Shown: positions 1 through 9,740, counted from the stretch's first letter. The stretch: 64,000 nt of DNA from Pseudomonas morbosilactucae (GCF_023241715.1 NZ_JALQCW010000021.1:1-64000); one strand, 5' to 3'. Numbers and translations: made by a program. Notes: generated by a model from the sequence alone, not told the origin.

Positions 1-1006
1 CGACTTCGCCCTGGAAGGTGGCGCAGACATCCAGCGCCAACAAAACCAAAAGCGAACGTTACCGAACCAAGGACCGCGCACGCCAGGCTCAAACCCGTGA
101 CCAGCAATTTGATTTCGACACCTACGGTGCTTACGTCCAGGCAGAGATCAAACCGTTTGAATCGCTCAAAAATCATCCCGGCGTATCGCGTCGACAAAGA
201 TCCAGGCGACTTCACCAATGAAAATGACCGGCCTAGACTACGACATCAATGACTATGGATTAATCAAACAACCCAAGCTCAGCGTAGTGTATTCCCCATG
301 GGACGTTGCCAGCATCTACGCAAACTGGGGCCGCACGTTCCAGGTGGGTACCGGTGCTGCGGCCTACAAGATTCCACCGAGGGATACGGACCTCGCACCG
401 TCCATCAACGAAGGTTGGGAAACGGGAATTAAGTTCACACCGGCGGACTGGGTCGACGGCCGTGTAGCCTACTGGCAACAAGAAGCGAGCGGTGAAGTCA
501 GTCGGCGCCTAAACGACCCCAGTGGCGAGTCGGATAACGTCGGCGAAACCCGGCGCTGGGGTTATGACCTGCAGTTGAACCTACGTCCAGATGAACGCAC
601 TGATATCTGGCTGGCCTACTCCTGGCAGTATTCGAAAATACTCCAGCCAAGCTCGTCTCTGCCCAACAGTAAAGGCCAGGAAATCGACCATATCCCACAT
701 CATCTGTACAGCGCAGGTGTGAGCCACAAGGTTACCCCGGCGCTGCAGTTGACGGCATGGATGAACGGCCAGACCAACTATTACCTGGAACGTGAGAACA
801 CCAAGGGCACTTACGGCGGCTATGTCCTGATGAACCTCGGCGCTACGTACCAAGTGACTGAGGCCGTTAGCGTTGACCTGCAATTGAAAAACCTCACCAA
901 CCGTTACTACGAATATGCCTGGTACGACCCGGACGGAGCTCAAGCCTCTCTCCACTCACCAGGTGATGGGCGTGCGGTGTATACAGGCGTTAGCGTGGAT
1001 TTTTGA
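1..1006 (+). pseudogene. TonB-dependent siderophore receptor, C-terminal fragment with several frameshifts
   Basis: The 3' part of an outer-membrane TonB-dependent receptor; the 5' part lies outside the window. The last 262 codons (from about 218) read as an intact beta-barrel C-terminus, with motifs such as YSPWDVASIYANWG and KNLTNRYY and a terminal aromatic residue (VDF). Upstream the homologous reading jumps between frames: frame 2 up to about 45 (FALEGGADIQRQ), frame 3 to about 170 (FDFDTYGAYVQAEIKPFE), frame 1 to about 215 (IPAYRVDKDPGDFTN), then frame 2. Three shifts in about 200 bases make a pseudogene likely, although local sequence error cannot be excluded. The substrate cannot be assigned. 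A GC-rich hairpin (1018-1040) follows the stop. Confidence 0.75.
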
Positions 1007-1304
1007 TCAAACCATCTGCCGGGGCTTGATAGGCCCCGGCAACAGCGCCAACCATAAACTGAAATCTAATGCCACTCGATCTGCTCGCTATAGCCCATAT
1101 TAAGTCTTGCAATTGCGCCGATTGAAAATGAGTGGGCATTGATTCTTCATCCGACCAATTACAGTCAACCACCCAGCCATTGAAACCCTCAGCCTTTCTC
1201 AACTCGCATCTTGCACGACCATGAGATTGGTACTCTATCAAGCTGAGTAATACCAATATCTCAGTTTTAAGAGAAAGGTCCATTCTGGCTTCGAACTCCA
1301 TCAC
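990..1304 (-). CDS. Small ABM-like (ferredoxin-fold) protein, paralogue of the product at 19704-20015
   Basis: A 104-residue protein starting at a GTG (1304) or the adjacent ATG (1301). No strong Shine-Dalgarno separates the two. Its first 80 residues align with the product at 19704-20015: shared EFE..MD.SL..EIL.LL, a lone Cys, a Trp, W.D..SM, F.S..LQ.L and ASR.S. The spacing of these conserved residues resembles small antibiotic-biosynthesis-monooxygenase-fold domains, but that is an inference from pattern alone; the function is unknown. The gene is convergent with the receptor fragment, overlapping its tail by 17 nt, and divergent from the GlxA-type regulator at 1547. A conserved 23-bp element (1479-1501) lies in between. 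Confidence 0.6.
   Translation of the reverse strand: MMEFEARMDLSLKTEILVLLSLIEYQSHGRARCELRKAEGFNGWVVDCNWSDEESMPTHFQSAQLQDLIWAIASRSSGIRFQFMVGAVAGAYQAPADGLIKNPR
1018..1040 (+). terminator. GC-rich hairpin after the TonB-receptor fragment
   Basis: GCCGGGGC and GGCCCCGGC flank a short TTGATA loop just past the stop codon of the receptor fragment. There is no clear T-run, so this is a possible weak terminator only. It overlaps the end of the convergent gene on the minus strand. Confidence 0.4.
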
Positions 1305-1478
1305 TTTTTTATAAGATCTGACATAACGTCAACATGCCTGAGAGTAAAAAACGACGAGATACATAAATACATCCAACTGAGGTAGCATTTTTGCCTGAGC
1401 CAATACTGAACATTCTGGCTAACGCTACTTGTTATGGCTTTAAAAAGTAAGACAACTGAAATGCCAAATGCGGAACGA

Positions 1479-1501
1479 CAAAACATTGACGATTTCAGCC
1501 A
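1479..1501 (+). promoter_or_regulatory. Conserved 23-bp element upstream of the GlxA-type gene (copy A)
   Basis: The core AAAACATTGA...TTTCAGCCA recurs at 47603-47625 (+) upstream of the decayed GlxA paralogue, and at 19501-19523 (-) upstream of the ABM-like paralogue. The shared consensus is AAAACRTTGA, four variable bases, then TTCMGCCA. Position and repetition suggest an operator for an AraC/GlxA-type regulator acting on the divergent genes. Confidence 0.5.
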
Positions 1502-1546
1502 AAATGATCAGAATCTCAGCCAATGGTCTTTAGGGGATAATCGAAT

Positions 1547-2508
1547 ATGCTTGCTAAATCCATACAATTTATTACGTACCCTCGGATAAGCCTATTGGAT
1601 TTGGCTGGCCCACTGGATGTGTTTATCGCAGCTAATCATCTTTCGCCCCCTGATCAGAAGCCGTATTCGATTTCTATTCATGCGTTAAATCCGACTAATG
1701 AAATCCTCTCAAGCTTTTCAGTTAGTGCTGAAACGTTACAGCCAGAAACGCTATCAGCGCATACCTTGATCGTGCCCGGCGGCCCGGCATACATGACTTT
1801 TGCAAGGATCCAAAGTTTTTTTCACATTTTGTAAACCATGCTGACAAGGCCACCCGCTTGGTTTCAGTGTGTACGGGGGTTTTTGCACTAGCGGCTGCCG
1901 GAAGGCTAAATGGTCGAGAAGCAACGACACATTGGTCTTCATATGATGAACTTGAGTATAACTTTCCCTTAATTAAAGTCAGGCGCGGCCCTATATTTAT
2001 TAATGATGGACACATATGGACGTCGGCGGGTGTCACTTCTGGAATTGACTTGGCGCTGTCAATAGTTGAGGAAGACCTAGGGCATTCTGCGGCACTGGAA
2101 GTCGCACGTCATCTGATAGTATTTTTAAAGCGCCCTGGCGATCAAAATCAATTCAGCTCCTCCTTGACACTGCAATCAAAAAGCAGCCAGTTTTCAGATC
2201 TTCATGCATGGATAAACAACAATCTTAATGCTGACCTGTCGATTCCTGCGCTAGCGAACTTCATGACCATGAGCGAGAGAACATTCACACGTAAGTACAG
2301 TGAAAACACTGGGCAAACTCCAAGCAAGACGGTTGAACTGCTACGCCTAGAGGCCGCACGTCATTTACTGGCCACGTCCAACAGTCCGCTTAAAAAAGTA
2401 GCCCAAAGTTGCGGACTGGGCAATGAGTCAACTTTCATAAGAAGTTTCATAAAAAAATTCGCTGTTACTCCCAAGGAATATCGTGCTCGTTTTAACTCTC
2501 AACGATAA
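1547..2508 (+). pseudogene. GlxA-family transcriptional regulator (DJ-1/PfpI + AraC HTH), frameshifted
   Basis: The first 85 codons encode the DJ-1/PfpI-like N-terminal half (LLDLAGPLDVFIAAN; LIVPGGPAYM). The reading then stops at 1834. The rest resumes in another frame from about 1800 (KDPKFFSHFVNHADKATRLVSVCTGVFALAAAGRL) and continues to 2508. It includes the nucleophile-elbow-like CTGVFALAAAG, the TTHW motif, and a C-terminal AraC double helix-turn-helix (LSIPALANFMTMSERTFTRKY; VAQSCGLGNESTFIRSF). The break is explained by one missing base near GCAAGGATCC at about 1807. This is either a disrupted gene or a single sequencing error; everything else is well conserved. A decayed paralogue lies at 47671-48510. 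Confidence 0.8.
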
Positions 2509-2520
2509 CGAGTCGATAGC

Positions 2521-3510
2521 TCACTTACTCTCGCTCACCTTCCGGCCCGGATTCATTTCGCGAAAAAACGTTCGCCGATATTCAGAGGGCGACGTACCGA
2601 GATGAATGCCGAACTGTTGCCTCAGCGATAAAGGCGTTCCAAAACCTGACTCATCGGCAACACATTCGATAGACAAGTCCGTCGTTTCCAACAGTTCTTG
2701 TGCCCTGACAACGCGTTCTGCGTTCAGCCATTTTGAGACGGTACTGCCAGTCGCCTCCCTGAATCGACGAGTAAACGTGCGTCTACTCATTTTCGCCATA
2801 TCCGCCAGCACGTCGAGCGACAGGTCATTGCTCAGGTTCGTTCGAGCCCATGCCAGTACGTCAGATAAATGAGTCTCGCTAGATAGTTGCGGCACAGGGC
2901 GCTCAACGTACTGCGCCTGGCCTCCCTGCCTATGTGGCGGTGTCACCAGCATCTTCGCGGTACGATTCGCCACATCTGCACCGAGTCGCTGACGTATCAG
3001 ATGCAGACAACAATCGATTGCCGCCACCGTTCCTGCAGAGGTCATAATATTATCGGCACTGACATAAAGCACCTCGGGCCTGAAGCGAACCTCTGGAAAA
3101 CGTCGTGCGAACTCATCACGAGCCGCCCAGTGAGTGGTTGCTTCTTTCCCATCAAGTAGCCCCGCATCTCCAAGCACAAATGCGCCTAAACATAAGCCAA
3201 CGATGAGCTTGCCTTGGACATTGGCGACCTGCAAAGCGCTGACAAGCCGTGCAGATGCAGCGATTGATTGATCGCCCCACGCGGGAATGATGATTACGTC
3301 AGATACCTCCATCAGTTCCAGACCTTGAGTTACCGCAAGCCCAATGCCTTGGTCGCTATTCACCAATCCCGGTACTTCTGCGCAGTAACTGATTTGGTAT
3401 TGAGGTTCACCAGGTGCTGATTGAGCCGTCCCCAGCACCATTCCCGGAACAGAAAGATGGAACAGGCTAACGCCGTTAAAAGCTAGAACAGCAACGCGTA
3501 TGGATGGCAT
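2521..3510 (-). CDS. GlxA family transcriptional regulator
   Basis: A 329-residue cytosolic regulator of the usual length for the family. Residues about 5-190 form a DJ-1/PfpI (type 1 glutamine amidotransferase-like) domain with VIIPAWGD, GLCLGAFVLGDAGLL and the TTHW signature. Residues about 215-315 form an AraC/XylS double helix-turn-helix (LSLDVLADMAKMSRRTFTRRF; IECVADESGFGTPLSLRQQF). Family members sense small metabolites and activate neighbouring catabolic or detoxification genes. It is divergent from the exported metallo-beta-lactamase-fold protein and the isochorismatase-fold hydrolase, which are its likely targets (inference). It stops only 12 bases from the end of the frameshifted GlxA gene, so the two regulators are convergent. 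Confidence 0.9.
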   Translation of the reverse strand: MPSIRVAVLAFNGVSLFHLSVPGMVLGTAQSAPGEPQYQISYCAEVPGLVNSDQGIGLAVTQGLELMEVSDVIIIPAWGDQSIAASARLVSALQVANVQGKLIVGLCLGAFVLGDAGLLDGKEATTHWAARDEFARRFPEVRFRPEVLYVSADNIMTSAGTVAAIDCCLHLIRQRLGADVANRTAKMLVTPPHRQGGQAQYVERPVPQLSSETHLSDVLAWARTNLSNDLSLDVLADMAKMSRRTFTRRFREATGSTVSKWLNAERVVRAQELLETTDLSIECVADESGFGTPLSLRQQFGIHLGTSPSEYRRTFFREMNPGRKVSESK

Positions 3511-3749
3511 CAGGCAGCCTCGGATTAGCCCTATTTTGGCTCATATCTATCGCCCCACTGGAATTATGGACGATCGCTCAGGCATACGAATTTTCACGGA
3601 AGAAAGGGATACATCACCCTCCCCCCACATGCCTAAAAAAACTCTGACCGCTTGGCCCGATTATATCGAAATCTGTCATTCAGGCCACTGTCAGGCCCCA
3701 GAGCATTCGGCAAGAATAGAATCATCGATTTATCAACTGGACTCATCCG

Positions 3750-4640
3750 ATGAAATTTAGAACGCTTCCTCTTGCCCTCAGCATGGCTTGCGCTGCAGCG
3801 GCCCCATCTGCATTTGCGGGCTCAGACGCCCCCAAAGCAGCGGACGCATCCCATAAAGTGGATTTACAGCAAGTTCGTAACGCAACGGTGAAAATCTCCT
3901 ACGGTGGCACGACCTTCCTGATTGACCCGATGCTGGCCAAGAAGGGAACCTACCCAGGATTTGAAAATACTTACCGTAGCAACCTGCGTAATCCCCTCGT
4001 CGATCTAACCGAATCGCCCACTAAAGTGATCACAGGTGTCGACGCAGTCATCGTCACTCATACGCATCTTGACCATTGGGACGATGCCGCACAAAAAGCG
4101 CTACCTAAAGACATCCCTCTGTTCACTCAGCACGAAGAGGATGCGCAGCTGATTCGCTCCCAGGGTTTTAAAAATGTGCGTGTGCTGACGGATGAAGCTG
4201 AATTCGGTGGCGTCAAAATCACCAAAGCCGGTGGTCAGCACGGCACAGACGAAATGTATGCTGCGCCCCCGCTCGCAAAACTTCTGGGCGAAGCCATGGG
4301 CGTTGTGTTTCAAGCTCCAGGCTACAAGACACTCTACCTTGCCGGTGACACTATCTGGCGCAAAGAAGTAGACCAAACCATTGAGAAGTATCACCCCGAA
4401 GTCATCGTGCTCAACGCTGGGAAAGCGAAAGTGAATGGGTTCGAGGGTGCAATCATCATGGGTGAGGAAGACGTTCTACGCGCTTCACAGACCGCAAAAA
4501 ACGCGAAAATCGTCGCGGTACACATGGATGCAGTCAATCACATGTCCCTGACACGTGAAGAGTTGCGCACCTATGTCAAGAAGCAAGGTATCGAGAGTCG
4601 CGTCGACATTCCAGAAGACGGCGCCTCACTGGAATTCTGA
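3750..4640 (+). CDS. Exported metallo-beta-lactamase-fold hydrolase
   Basis: A 296-residue protein with an N-terminal signal peptide (about 1-23, ending AFAG) and a UlaG/YtnP-like metallo-beta-lactamase fold. The zinc signature THTHLDHWDD lies near residue 100, with later metal ligands expected at GGQHG (His about 160), AGDT (Asp about 200) and VAVHMDAVNH. It is probably a periplasmic zinc-dependent hydrolase; the substrate cannot be read from sequence. It is divergent from a GlxA-family regulator and followed after about 100 nt by an isochorismatase-fold hydrolase, an arrangement that suggests one small inducible unit. Confidence 0.85.
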   Translation: MKFRTLPLALSMACAAAAPSAFAGSDAPKAADASHKVDLQQVRNATVKISYGGTTFLIDPMLAKKGTYPGFENTYRSNLRNPLVDLTESPTKVITGVDAVIVTHTHLDHWDDAAQKALPKDIPLFTQHEEDAQLIRSQGFKNVRVLTDEAEFGGVKITKAGGQHGTDEMYAAPPLAKLLGEAMGVVFQAPGYKTLYLAGDTIWRKEVDQTIEKYHPEVIVLNAGKAKVNGFEGAIIMGEEDVLRASQTAKNAKIVAVHMDAVNHMSLTREELRTYVKKQGIESRVDIPEDGASLEF

Positions 4641-4737
4641 TTCAAACCCCGCTGCGCCATGGCAGAAGACAGCTTGCTGACCAGCCGTTTCAGCCTTCAG
4701 GACAGCATCACTTTGATAAGTTGATTGGAGATCGTTC

Positions 4738-5283
4738 ATGAAACAAGGTCTTGTAGTAGTTGATCTGCAAAACGAATACCTGCCCACTGGCAAATTGCCT
4801 TTGACCGGCATCGAAGCGGCCGTGGCGAATGCTAGTCGGGTGATCAGTCACGCGCGAAAGACAGGTATTCCAGTTTTTCACATACGGCATGAGTTCGATG
4901 ACGAGGGGGCTCCATTCTTCGCCAAGGGATCTACCGGAGCAGAAACTCAGGCTGCTGTCGCCTCTGATGCTCAAGAACCCGTGATTGTAAAAAGACACAT
5001 CAACGCATTCAGAGAGACTGATCTCAAGCAGCAGTTGGATACCTTCGATGTCCAAGAAATCGTCGTCATAGGTGCAATGAGTCACATGTGCATCGACGCG
5101 GTTGTACGTGCTGCAGCAGACATGGGCTATCCAGTAACCGTACTGCATGACGCTTGCGCCACCCTGGATCTTACCTTTGGCGGCGTGACCGTGCCCGCAG
5201 CTCACACGCATGCGACGATGATGGCAGCGTTTGAGTTCGGCTACGCCACCGTTAAATCGGTGGACGAGTACCTCTCGGCATAA
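4738..5283 (+). CDS. Cysteine hydrolase, isochorismatase family
   Basis: A 181-residue cytosolic hydrolase. The family triad is visible: Asp in LVVVDLQNEY (about residue 9), Lys in VIVKRHINAF (about 84), and the nucleophile Cys in SHMCIDAVVRAA (about 118), preceded by the family's cis-peptide region VIGAMSH. Family members hydrolyse amides, isochorismate or N-carbamoyl compounds; the substrate here is unknown. An intrinsic terminator follows at 5380-5412, closing a unit with the upstream metallo-beta-lactamase-fold gene. Regulation by the divergent GlxA protein is plausible because GlxA and isochorismatase genes often adjoin. Confidence 0.9.
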   Translation: MKQGLVVVDLQNEYLPTGKLPLTGIEAAVANASRVISHARKTGIPVFHIRHEFDDEGAPFFAKGSTGAETQAAVASDAQEPVIVKRHINAFRETDLKQQLDTFDVQEIVVIGAMSHMCIDAVVRAAADMGYPVTVLHDACATLDLTFGGVTVPAAHTHATMMAAFEFGYATVKSVDEYLSA

Positions 5284-5379
5284 GCTCATGAGACTCTGTT
5301 TGTGCTTCGTCTGAATGTTCGGGCGATTAGACGCATCGCCACGCAGAGGGTGTAATAACGCACCGAGATTGAGCCGAAC

Positions 5380-5412
5380 AAGCGCCCCGACTGCTTCGGG
5401 GCGCTTGTTTTT
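5380..5412 (+). terminator. Intrinsic terminator after the isochorismatase-family gene
   Basis: A 12-bp perfect stem (AAGCGCCCCGA / TCGGGGCGCTT) with a short CTGC loop, followed by GTTTTT on the plus strand. Confidence 0.9.
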
Positions 5413-5573
5413 ATAGCACCAGCCAACTCCTGAAAGGTCCTCGCCAATCCGGATCGTTTGATCCTCCTGCACCAGTTATGGCTGCGCGAGTGCAAGCATG
5501 CCTAGCATCAGCAACCCTGCTGCCCTAATAGGGCTCCAAACCCCGTATCAACAGTCTTGCGCGGAACAACCCC

Positions 5574-6008
5574 ATGACAATTGACTGGATTCACTTCACA
5601 CCTTGGTCATCGCTTGCCGGCGGCGCTTTGATTGGTCTGGCAGCCGGCCTGTGGGCGGTCGCCAATGGGCGGATCGCAGGCATCAGCGGTCTGATTGGCA
5701 GCCTTCTGCAACGTCATAGCGAAGGAAAGAGTGAGAAGGCATTGTTTCTTTTTGGCCTGCTCGTCGCGCCACTGCTATGGGGGCTGTTTGTCACGTTGCC
5801 ACGAATCGAATTCCAAGGGGGTGGGTTCGAACTGATCGTCGCCGGCGTATTGGTCGGGATGGGCACAAGGTATGGTTCAGGATGTACGAGTGGACATGGG
5901 ATCTGCGGTATATCGCGCCTTTCGCCACGCTCAATGGTTGCCACTGCGTGTTTCATGCTCAGCGGCTTCATGACGGTGTACGTCCTGCGTCATGTGCTGG
6001 AGGGATGA
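5574..6008 (+). CDS. YeeE/YedE family inner-membrane transporter, first half
   Basis: A 144-residue integral membrane protein with about four helices. The family signature YGSGCTSGHGICGISRLS (about 102-119) contains two Cys residues implicated in thiosulfate or sulfur-compound transport in YeeE/TsuA relatives. It belongs to the half-size class in which two small proteins make one transporter. The next gene begins inside its stop codon (ATGA overlap), so the two are translationally coupled. Confidence 0.9.
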   Translation: MTIDWIHFTPWSSLAGGALIGLAAGLWAVANGRIAGISGLIGSLLQRHSEGKSEKALFLFGLLVAPLLWGLFVTLPRIEFQGGGFELIVAGVLVGMGTRYGSGCTSGHGICGISRLSPRSMVATACFMLSGFMTVYVLRHVLEG

Positions 6009-6430
6009 ACATGATCAAAGTATCTTCCTTCATCGCTGGCCTGCTGTTCGGCGTTGGCCTGCTTTTGGCGGACATGGTCAACCCAGGAAAAGTAATGGCA
6101 TTCCTGGATTTGTCTGGCGCCTGGGACCCTTCTCTGGGGCTAGTCATGGTAGGCGCGATTGCCGTCGCCATAGGCCCGTTTACCTGGGCACGCCAACAAT
6201 CCCGTTCGTTGCTGGGAAGAACAATACAATTACCAACCCAACGTAAGTTGGACCCGCGCTTGATTGGCGGCAACCTGCTGTTTGGCGCGGGCTGGGGATT
6301 AGCAGGCATTTGCCCTGGCCCTGCGATGGTCATACTTCTGGCAGGCCACTGGCAAGCAATCGTGTTCATGTTGGCGATGCTGGCCGGAATGTTGTTGTTT
6401 GCCGCACTGGAGGCTAAGCCTATCCATTGA
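6005..6430 (+). CDS. YeeE/YedE (DUF6691-type) family membrane protein, second half
   Basis: A 141-residue membrane protein from the ATG at 6005, overlapping the previous stop; an ATG at 6011 is an alternative. About four hydrophobic helices are visible. The signature FGAGWGLAGICPGPAMVILLAG (about 97-118) carries the partner Cys of the second half-transporter. The pair typically moves thiosulfate or other reduced sulfur. Sulfur supply could serve the thiocarboxylate cluster at 30-40 kb, but that link is only a guess. Confidence 0.9.
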   Translation: MNMIKVSSFIAGLLFGVGLLLADMVNPGKVMAFLDLSGAWDPSLGLVMVGAIAVAIGPFTWARQQSRSLLGRTIQLPTQRKLDPRLIGGNLLFGAGWGLAGICPGPAMVILLAGHWQAIVFMLAMLAGMLLFAALEAKPIH

Positions 6431-6525
6431 TCGAGATATCGGCATGAAAACCACTCTCGGAGCAACTGACTGAATCAACCCAGATTTGGGGGCCAGTAGC
6501 GCCACCCACCCGACTCACCTGAAGA

Positions 6526-6559
6526 CCTGCCCGGCGGCTACAGATGAACCCCGGGCAGG
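6526..6559 (-). terminator. Hairpin downstream of the cyd operon
   Basis: A 9-bp perfect stem (CCTGCCCGG / CCGGGCAGG) with a 16-base loop, just beyond the last gene of the minus-strand cyd operon. No long U-tract, so a modest terminator. Confidence 0.5.
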
Positions 6560-6594
6560 CGTGTGACGCGGTTAAGGCAGGAAGCTGCTGTCAG

Positions 6595-6882
6595 CTATTG
6601 CGCCTGCAGCAGCATCAGGTAGCCCCCGACCAGCAAGCACCAACTCAGTAGCGGATTGGTCAACCAGCTCGCCCAATGCGACGTGACGTTGAAACCTACG
6701 CCGTGCACAAACCCCGTGCAAATCCCCAGCATCACCAGCATAAGCAGGCCATGGCTGTAACGCCCATCGGGCCCGACCATAGAGCCCGGATGAATCAGCA
6801 GTAACAGCCCCATCGGCGCCGCCAGCGCCAAGGACACAGCCCGGCACGCGCCATGCTGTGTCCATCGGTTCAGGTCAGGCAT
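6595..6882 (-). CDS. ybgE: Cyd operon protein YbgE
   Basis: A 95-residue inner-membrane protein with three predicted helices. The ATG at 6882 lies within the end of cydX (8-nt overlap), giving the usual YbgE length. The YbgE-like C-terminal region is clear: LGICTGFVHGVGFN, then W..WL...L..W.LL..GYLMLL. The role is accessory to cytochrome bd; its exact function is not established. It is the last gene of cydP-cydA-cydB-cydX-ybgE. A decayed copy of the same C-terminal segment lies at 41267-41406. Confidence 0.88.
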   Translation of the reverse strand: MPDLNRWTQHGACRAVSLALAAPMGLLLLIHPGSMVGPDGRYSHGLLMLVMLGICTGFVHGVGFNVTSHWASWLTNPLLSWCLLVGGYLMLLQAQ

Positions 6883-6991
6883 CGGCCTCGGGCTCCGCGT
6901 CCAGGTCCAGATAGTTTTCCAACCACAAAGCATTGATGATGCCCACGCTGCAGGCCAGCAACACACCGAGAATCCAAGCGAAATACCACAT
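6875..6991 (-). CDS. cydX: Cytochrome bd small subunit CydX
   Basis: A 38-residue single-helix protein: MWYFAWILGVLLACSVGIIN, then ALWLE and an acidic tail. The start MWYFAWILG, the G-[IV]-[IL]-N-A motif and the conserved Glu after LWL identify CydX (YbgT), which stabilises the haem b595/d site of cytochrome bd. It begins 21 nt after cydB ends and overlaps ybgE by 8 nt. Confidence 0.95.
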   Translation of the reverse strand: MWYFAWILGVLLACSVGIINALWLENYLDLDAEPEADA

Positions 6992-7012
6992 AACAATCGT
7001 CTCATCTGCGGC

Positions 7013-8161
7013 TCAATAAAGGCCATGTTCATTGGCTTTGATGTGATCAGCGTTGAGGGTGCCCCACATTTTGAAGTAACCCCACAGCGTGTAGCAGAGG
7101 ATCAACGGCACAAAAATGCTCGCTGCCACCAACATGATGTCCAGTGTTTTTTGACTCGACACCGCGTCCCATACCGTCAGGCTCGAAGCTAGGTCCAGGC
7201 TGGATGGGAGGATAAACGGGAACAGGGCGAAACCGGCGGTGCACAGGGTGCCGACGATCACCAGGCTGGAGCCGAGAAAGGCAAGCCCGGAACGACGCGC
7301 CGCCGCGGCAACAAAGGCTAACGCAGCGCCCAGCAAGGCAATAACAGGCGCCAGTTGAGTCAACGGATAAAGCGAATAATTGACCAACCAACCGTGATTG
7401 TTCTGTTCGACGGTTTTCCCCAGGGGATTGAGAATTGCTCCCGGATCAAACGCTGAGCGAATGGCAAACCCCTCGATATTGCCAACAGCTAGCCAGATGC
7501 CGGCCGCGATAAAGCTCGCCACATACACCAGCAACAGCCATTGCACGGCCCGTCGGGCGCGCTGGGCCAAGGCCTGCTCGGTGCGCATCATTAACCAAGT
7601 ACCGCCATGCAGGCACAACATGCTCAGGCTGACCACCCCACAGAGCAGCGCAAAGGGGCTAAGTAAATGCCAGAAGTTGCCTTGGAACGTTAAACGCAAG
7701 TCGCCATCGAAGTGAAACGGTACGCCCAGAAACAGGTTGCCAAACGCCACGCCGAACACCAGCGAAGGCACGATCGCCCCCGTACACAGGGCCCAGTCCC
7801 AACTGGTGCGCCAGCGAGGGTTTTGTAACTTGCTGCGGTAATCGAATCCCACAGGTCGTACGAAAAGAGCGAACAACACCAACAGCAGCGCCCAGTAAAA
7901 ACCCGAAAATGCGGTGGCGTACACCATGGGCCAAGCGGCGAACAACGCCCCGCCCGCCGTGACGAACCACACCTGGTTGCCATCCCAATGCGGTGCAATG
8001 GTATTGATGACTACGCGCCGCTCGTCGTCGCTCCTGCCCACGTAGGGCATGAGTGCGGCAGCGCCCAGATCAAAACCGTCAGTGAGGGCAAAGCCGATCA
8101 GCAGCACGCCGATCAGTACCCACCAGATTAGCTTCAGTGTTTCGTAATCAAACATGCTCAT
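7013..8161 (-). CDS. cydB: Cytochrome bd ubiquinol oxidase subunit II
   Basis: A 382-residue inner-membrane subunit with about nine helices. It has the family start (MFDYETLKLIWWVLIGVLLIGFALTDGFDLG), WDGNQVWFVTAGGALFAAWP, and a C-terminal YTLWGYFKMWG. The length is close to E. coli CydB (379). It pairs with CydA to form the quinol:O2 oxidoreductase, which reduces O2 at a haem d site and contains no copper. The start lies 5 nt after the cydA stop. This is the CydAB lineage rather than the short Q-loop cyanide-insensitive type, judged from its CydA partner and from CydX. Confidence 0.95.
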   Translation of the reverse strand: MSMFDYETLKLIWWVLIGVLLIGFALTDGFDLGAAALMPYVGRSDDERRVVINTIAPHWDGNQVWFVTAGGALFAAWPMVYATAFSGFYWALLLVLFALFVRPVGFDYRSKLQNPRWRTSWDWALCTGAIVPSLVFGVAFGNLFLGVPFHFDGDLRLTFQGNFWHLLSPFALLCGVVSLSMLCLHGGTWLMMRTEQALAQRARRAVQWLLLVYVASFIAAGIWLAVGNIEGFAIRSAFDPGAILNPLGKTVEQNNHGWLVNYSLYPLTQLAPVIALLGAALAFVAAAARRSGLAFLGSSLVIVGTLCTAGFALFPFILPSSLDLASSLTVWDAVSSQKTLDIMLVAASIFVPLILCYTLWGYFKMWGTLNADHIKANEHGLY

Positions 8162-8165
8162 TTCC

Positions 8166-9740
8166 TCAAGCGCGGGCCGGCTGTGGGATCAGCGTCTGTT
8201 CAAAGTGGTAGCGCCCCGTATGCAAACTACTTGGGCCAAGCCGAGCAAACTTGATCATCAGGTACATTTCGATAACCAGCAGCACGCTGTAGAACGCCAC
8301 CAGCGCCAGCAGCGAGCCCCAGACATCCGAACTGGACACGCTGGAGGCGGACAAATGGGTCGGCAGCACTTCGGCAATCGACCAGGGTTGCCGACCGTGC
8401 TCAGCCACAAACCAGCCAGTCTGAGTCGCCACCCATGGCAGCGGCAGACTCCACAGGGCCCACTTCAGCAACCAGGGTTTGCGCTCTTCGTTTTTGCGCG
8501 CCGAGGCCCAGAACGCGCAGACAAACAGGCCCAGCATCAGTACGCCAGAGAGAACCATCAGGCGAAAACTCCAGAACAGGCTGAACACATTGGGGATGGT
8601 GTCCTGCGCTGCCTGCCGAATCTGTTCAGCATTGGCATCCACCACACGGGTGGTGTATTTCTTCAGCAGCAGGCCGTAACCCAGGTCCTGCTTGACCGCA
8701 TCAAACGCAGCCAAGGTGGCTGCTGACTTGTCGCCACCACGAACTTGTTCCAACAATCCGTAAGCGATCATGCCGTTACGAATCCGCACCTCGTGCTGCT
8801 CCAATAAATCGCTGATACCAGTGACCTGTTTGTCCAGCGAGCGGGTAGCAATCAGCCCCAACAGATACGGCACTTTTACCGCGTAGTCTGTTTGCATGGT
8901 CTCGCGGTTGGGTAGCCCGAACAGGGTGAACGCTGCCGGTGCAGGTTCGGTGTGCCATTCGGCTTCAATGGCCGCCAGCTTGGTTTTTTGCACATCACCG
9001 ATCTCGTAACCAGACTCATCGCCGAGCACTATCACCGATGCGATGGCGGCCAGGCCAAACGCCGATGCCACAGCAAATGAACGCCTGGCAAAACCCTGAT
9101 CGCGTTTTTTCAGCAGATAGAAGCTAGAGATGGCCAATACGAACACAGCGCCGGTGACATAACCCGAAGCCACGGTGTGTACAAACTTAACCTGGGCCAC
9201 CGGATTGAACAGCAGTGCGCTGAAACTCACCAACTCCATGCGCATGGTCTCAATGTTGAATTCAGCCCCCACTGGGTTTTGCATCCAACCGTTGGCAATC
9301 AGAATCCACAACGCCGATAGATTTGAGCCCAGCGCCACCAACCAAGTGACCGCCAGGTGTTGACGTCGCGACAGCCGATCCCAGCCGAAGAAAAACAAGC
9401 CGATAAACGTCGATTCGAGAAAGAACGCCATCAAGCCCTCAATAGCGAGTGGCGCTCCGAAGATATCCCCGACGTAATGTGAGTAATACGCCCAGTTAGT
9501 GCCGAACTGAAACTCCATAGTCAGGCCAGTGGTCACACCGAGGGCAAAGTTGATACCAAACAACTTGCCCCAGAACTTAACCATGTCTTTGTAGACTTCT
9601 TTTCCGGTCATTACATAGACCGACTCCATAATCGCCAGGATTACTGACAACCCCAGTGTCAGCGGCACAAATAGAAAGTGATAGAGCGCGGTCATTGCAA
9701 ATTGCAAGCGCGATAGATCAACAACGCTTTCCGAGATCAT
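8166..9740 (-). CDS. cydA: Cytochrome bd ubiquinol oxidase subunit I
   Basis: A 524-residue subunit with nine or so helices that carries all three haems. It starts [24 protein letters not shown] with the conserved haem-ligand His. [11 protein letters not shown] and the Glu/His motifs of the family are present. The quinol loop between helices 6 and 7 (about residues 250-390) is long, including [27 protein letters not shown], as in E. coli bd-I. That distinguishes it from the short-loop CIO oxidase common in pseudomonads. Its start overlaps the cydP stop (ATGA). A copper-free oxidase beside copper-acquisition genes suggests a role when haem-copper oxidases lack metal (inference). Confidence 0.95.
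   Translation of the reverse strand: MISESVVDLSRLQFAMTALYHFLFVPLTLGLSVILAIMESVYVMTGKEVYKDMVKFWGKLFGINFALGVTTGLTMEFQFGTNWAYYSHYVGDIFGAPLAIEGLMAFFLESTFIGLFFFGWDRLSRRQHLAVTWLVALGSNLSALWILIANGWMQNPVGAEFNIETMRMELVSFSALLFNPVAQVKFVHTVASGYVTGAVFVLAISSFYLLKKRDQGFARRSFAVASAFGLAAIASVIVLGDESGYEIGDVQKTKLAAIEAEWHTEPAPAAFTLFGLPNRETMQTDYAVKVPYLLGLIATRSLDKQVTGISDLLEQHEVRIRNGMIAYGLLEQVRGGDKSAATLAAFDAVKQDLGYGLLLKKYTTRVVDANAEQIRQAAQDTIPNVFSLFWSFRLMVLSGVLMLGLFVCAFWASARKNEERKPWLLKWALWSLPLPWVATQTGWFVAEHGRQPWSIAEVLPTHLSASSVSSSDVWGSLLALVAFYSVLLVIEMYLMIKFARLGPSSLHTGRYHFEQTLIPQPARA

Noticed and set aside
4708..5472. 254-codon antisense frame over the isochorismatase gene
   Set aside because: It lies opposite a well-supported gene with clear catalytic motifs and has no motif of its own.
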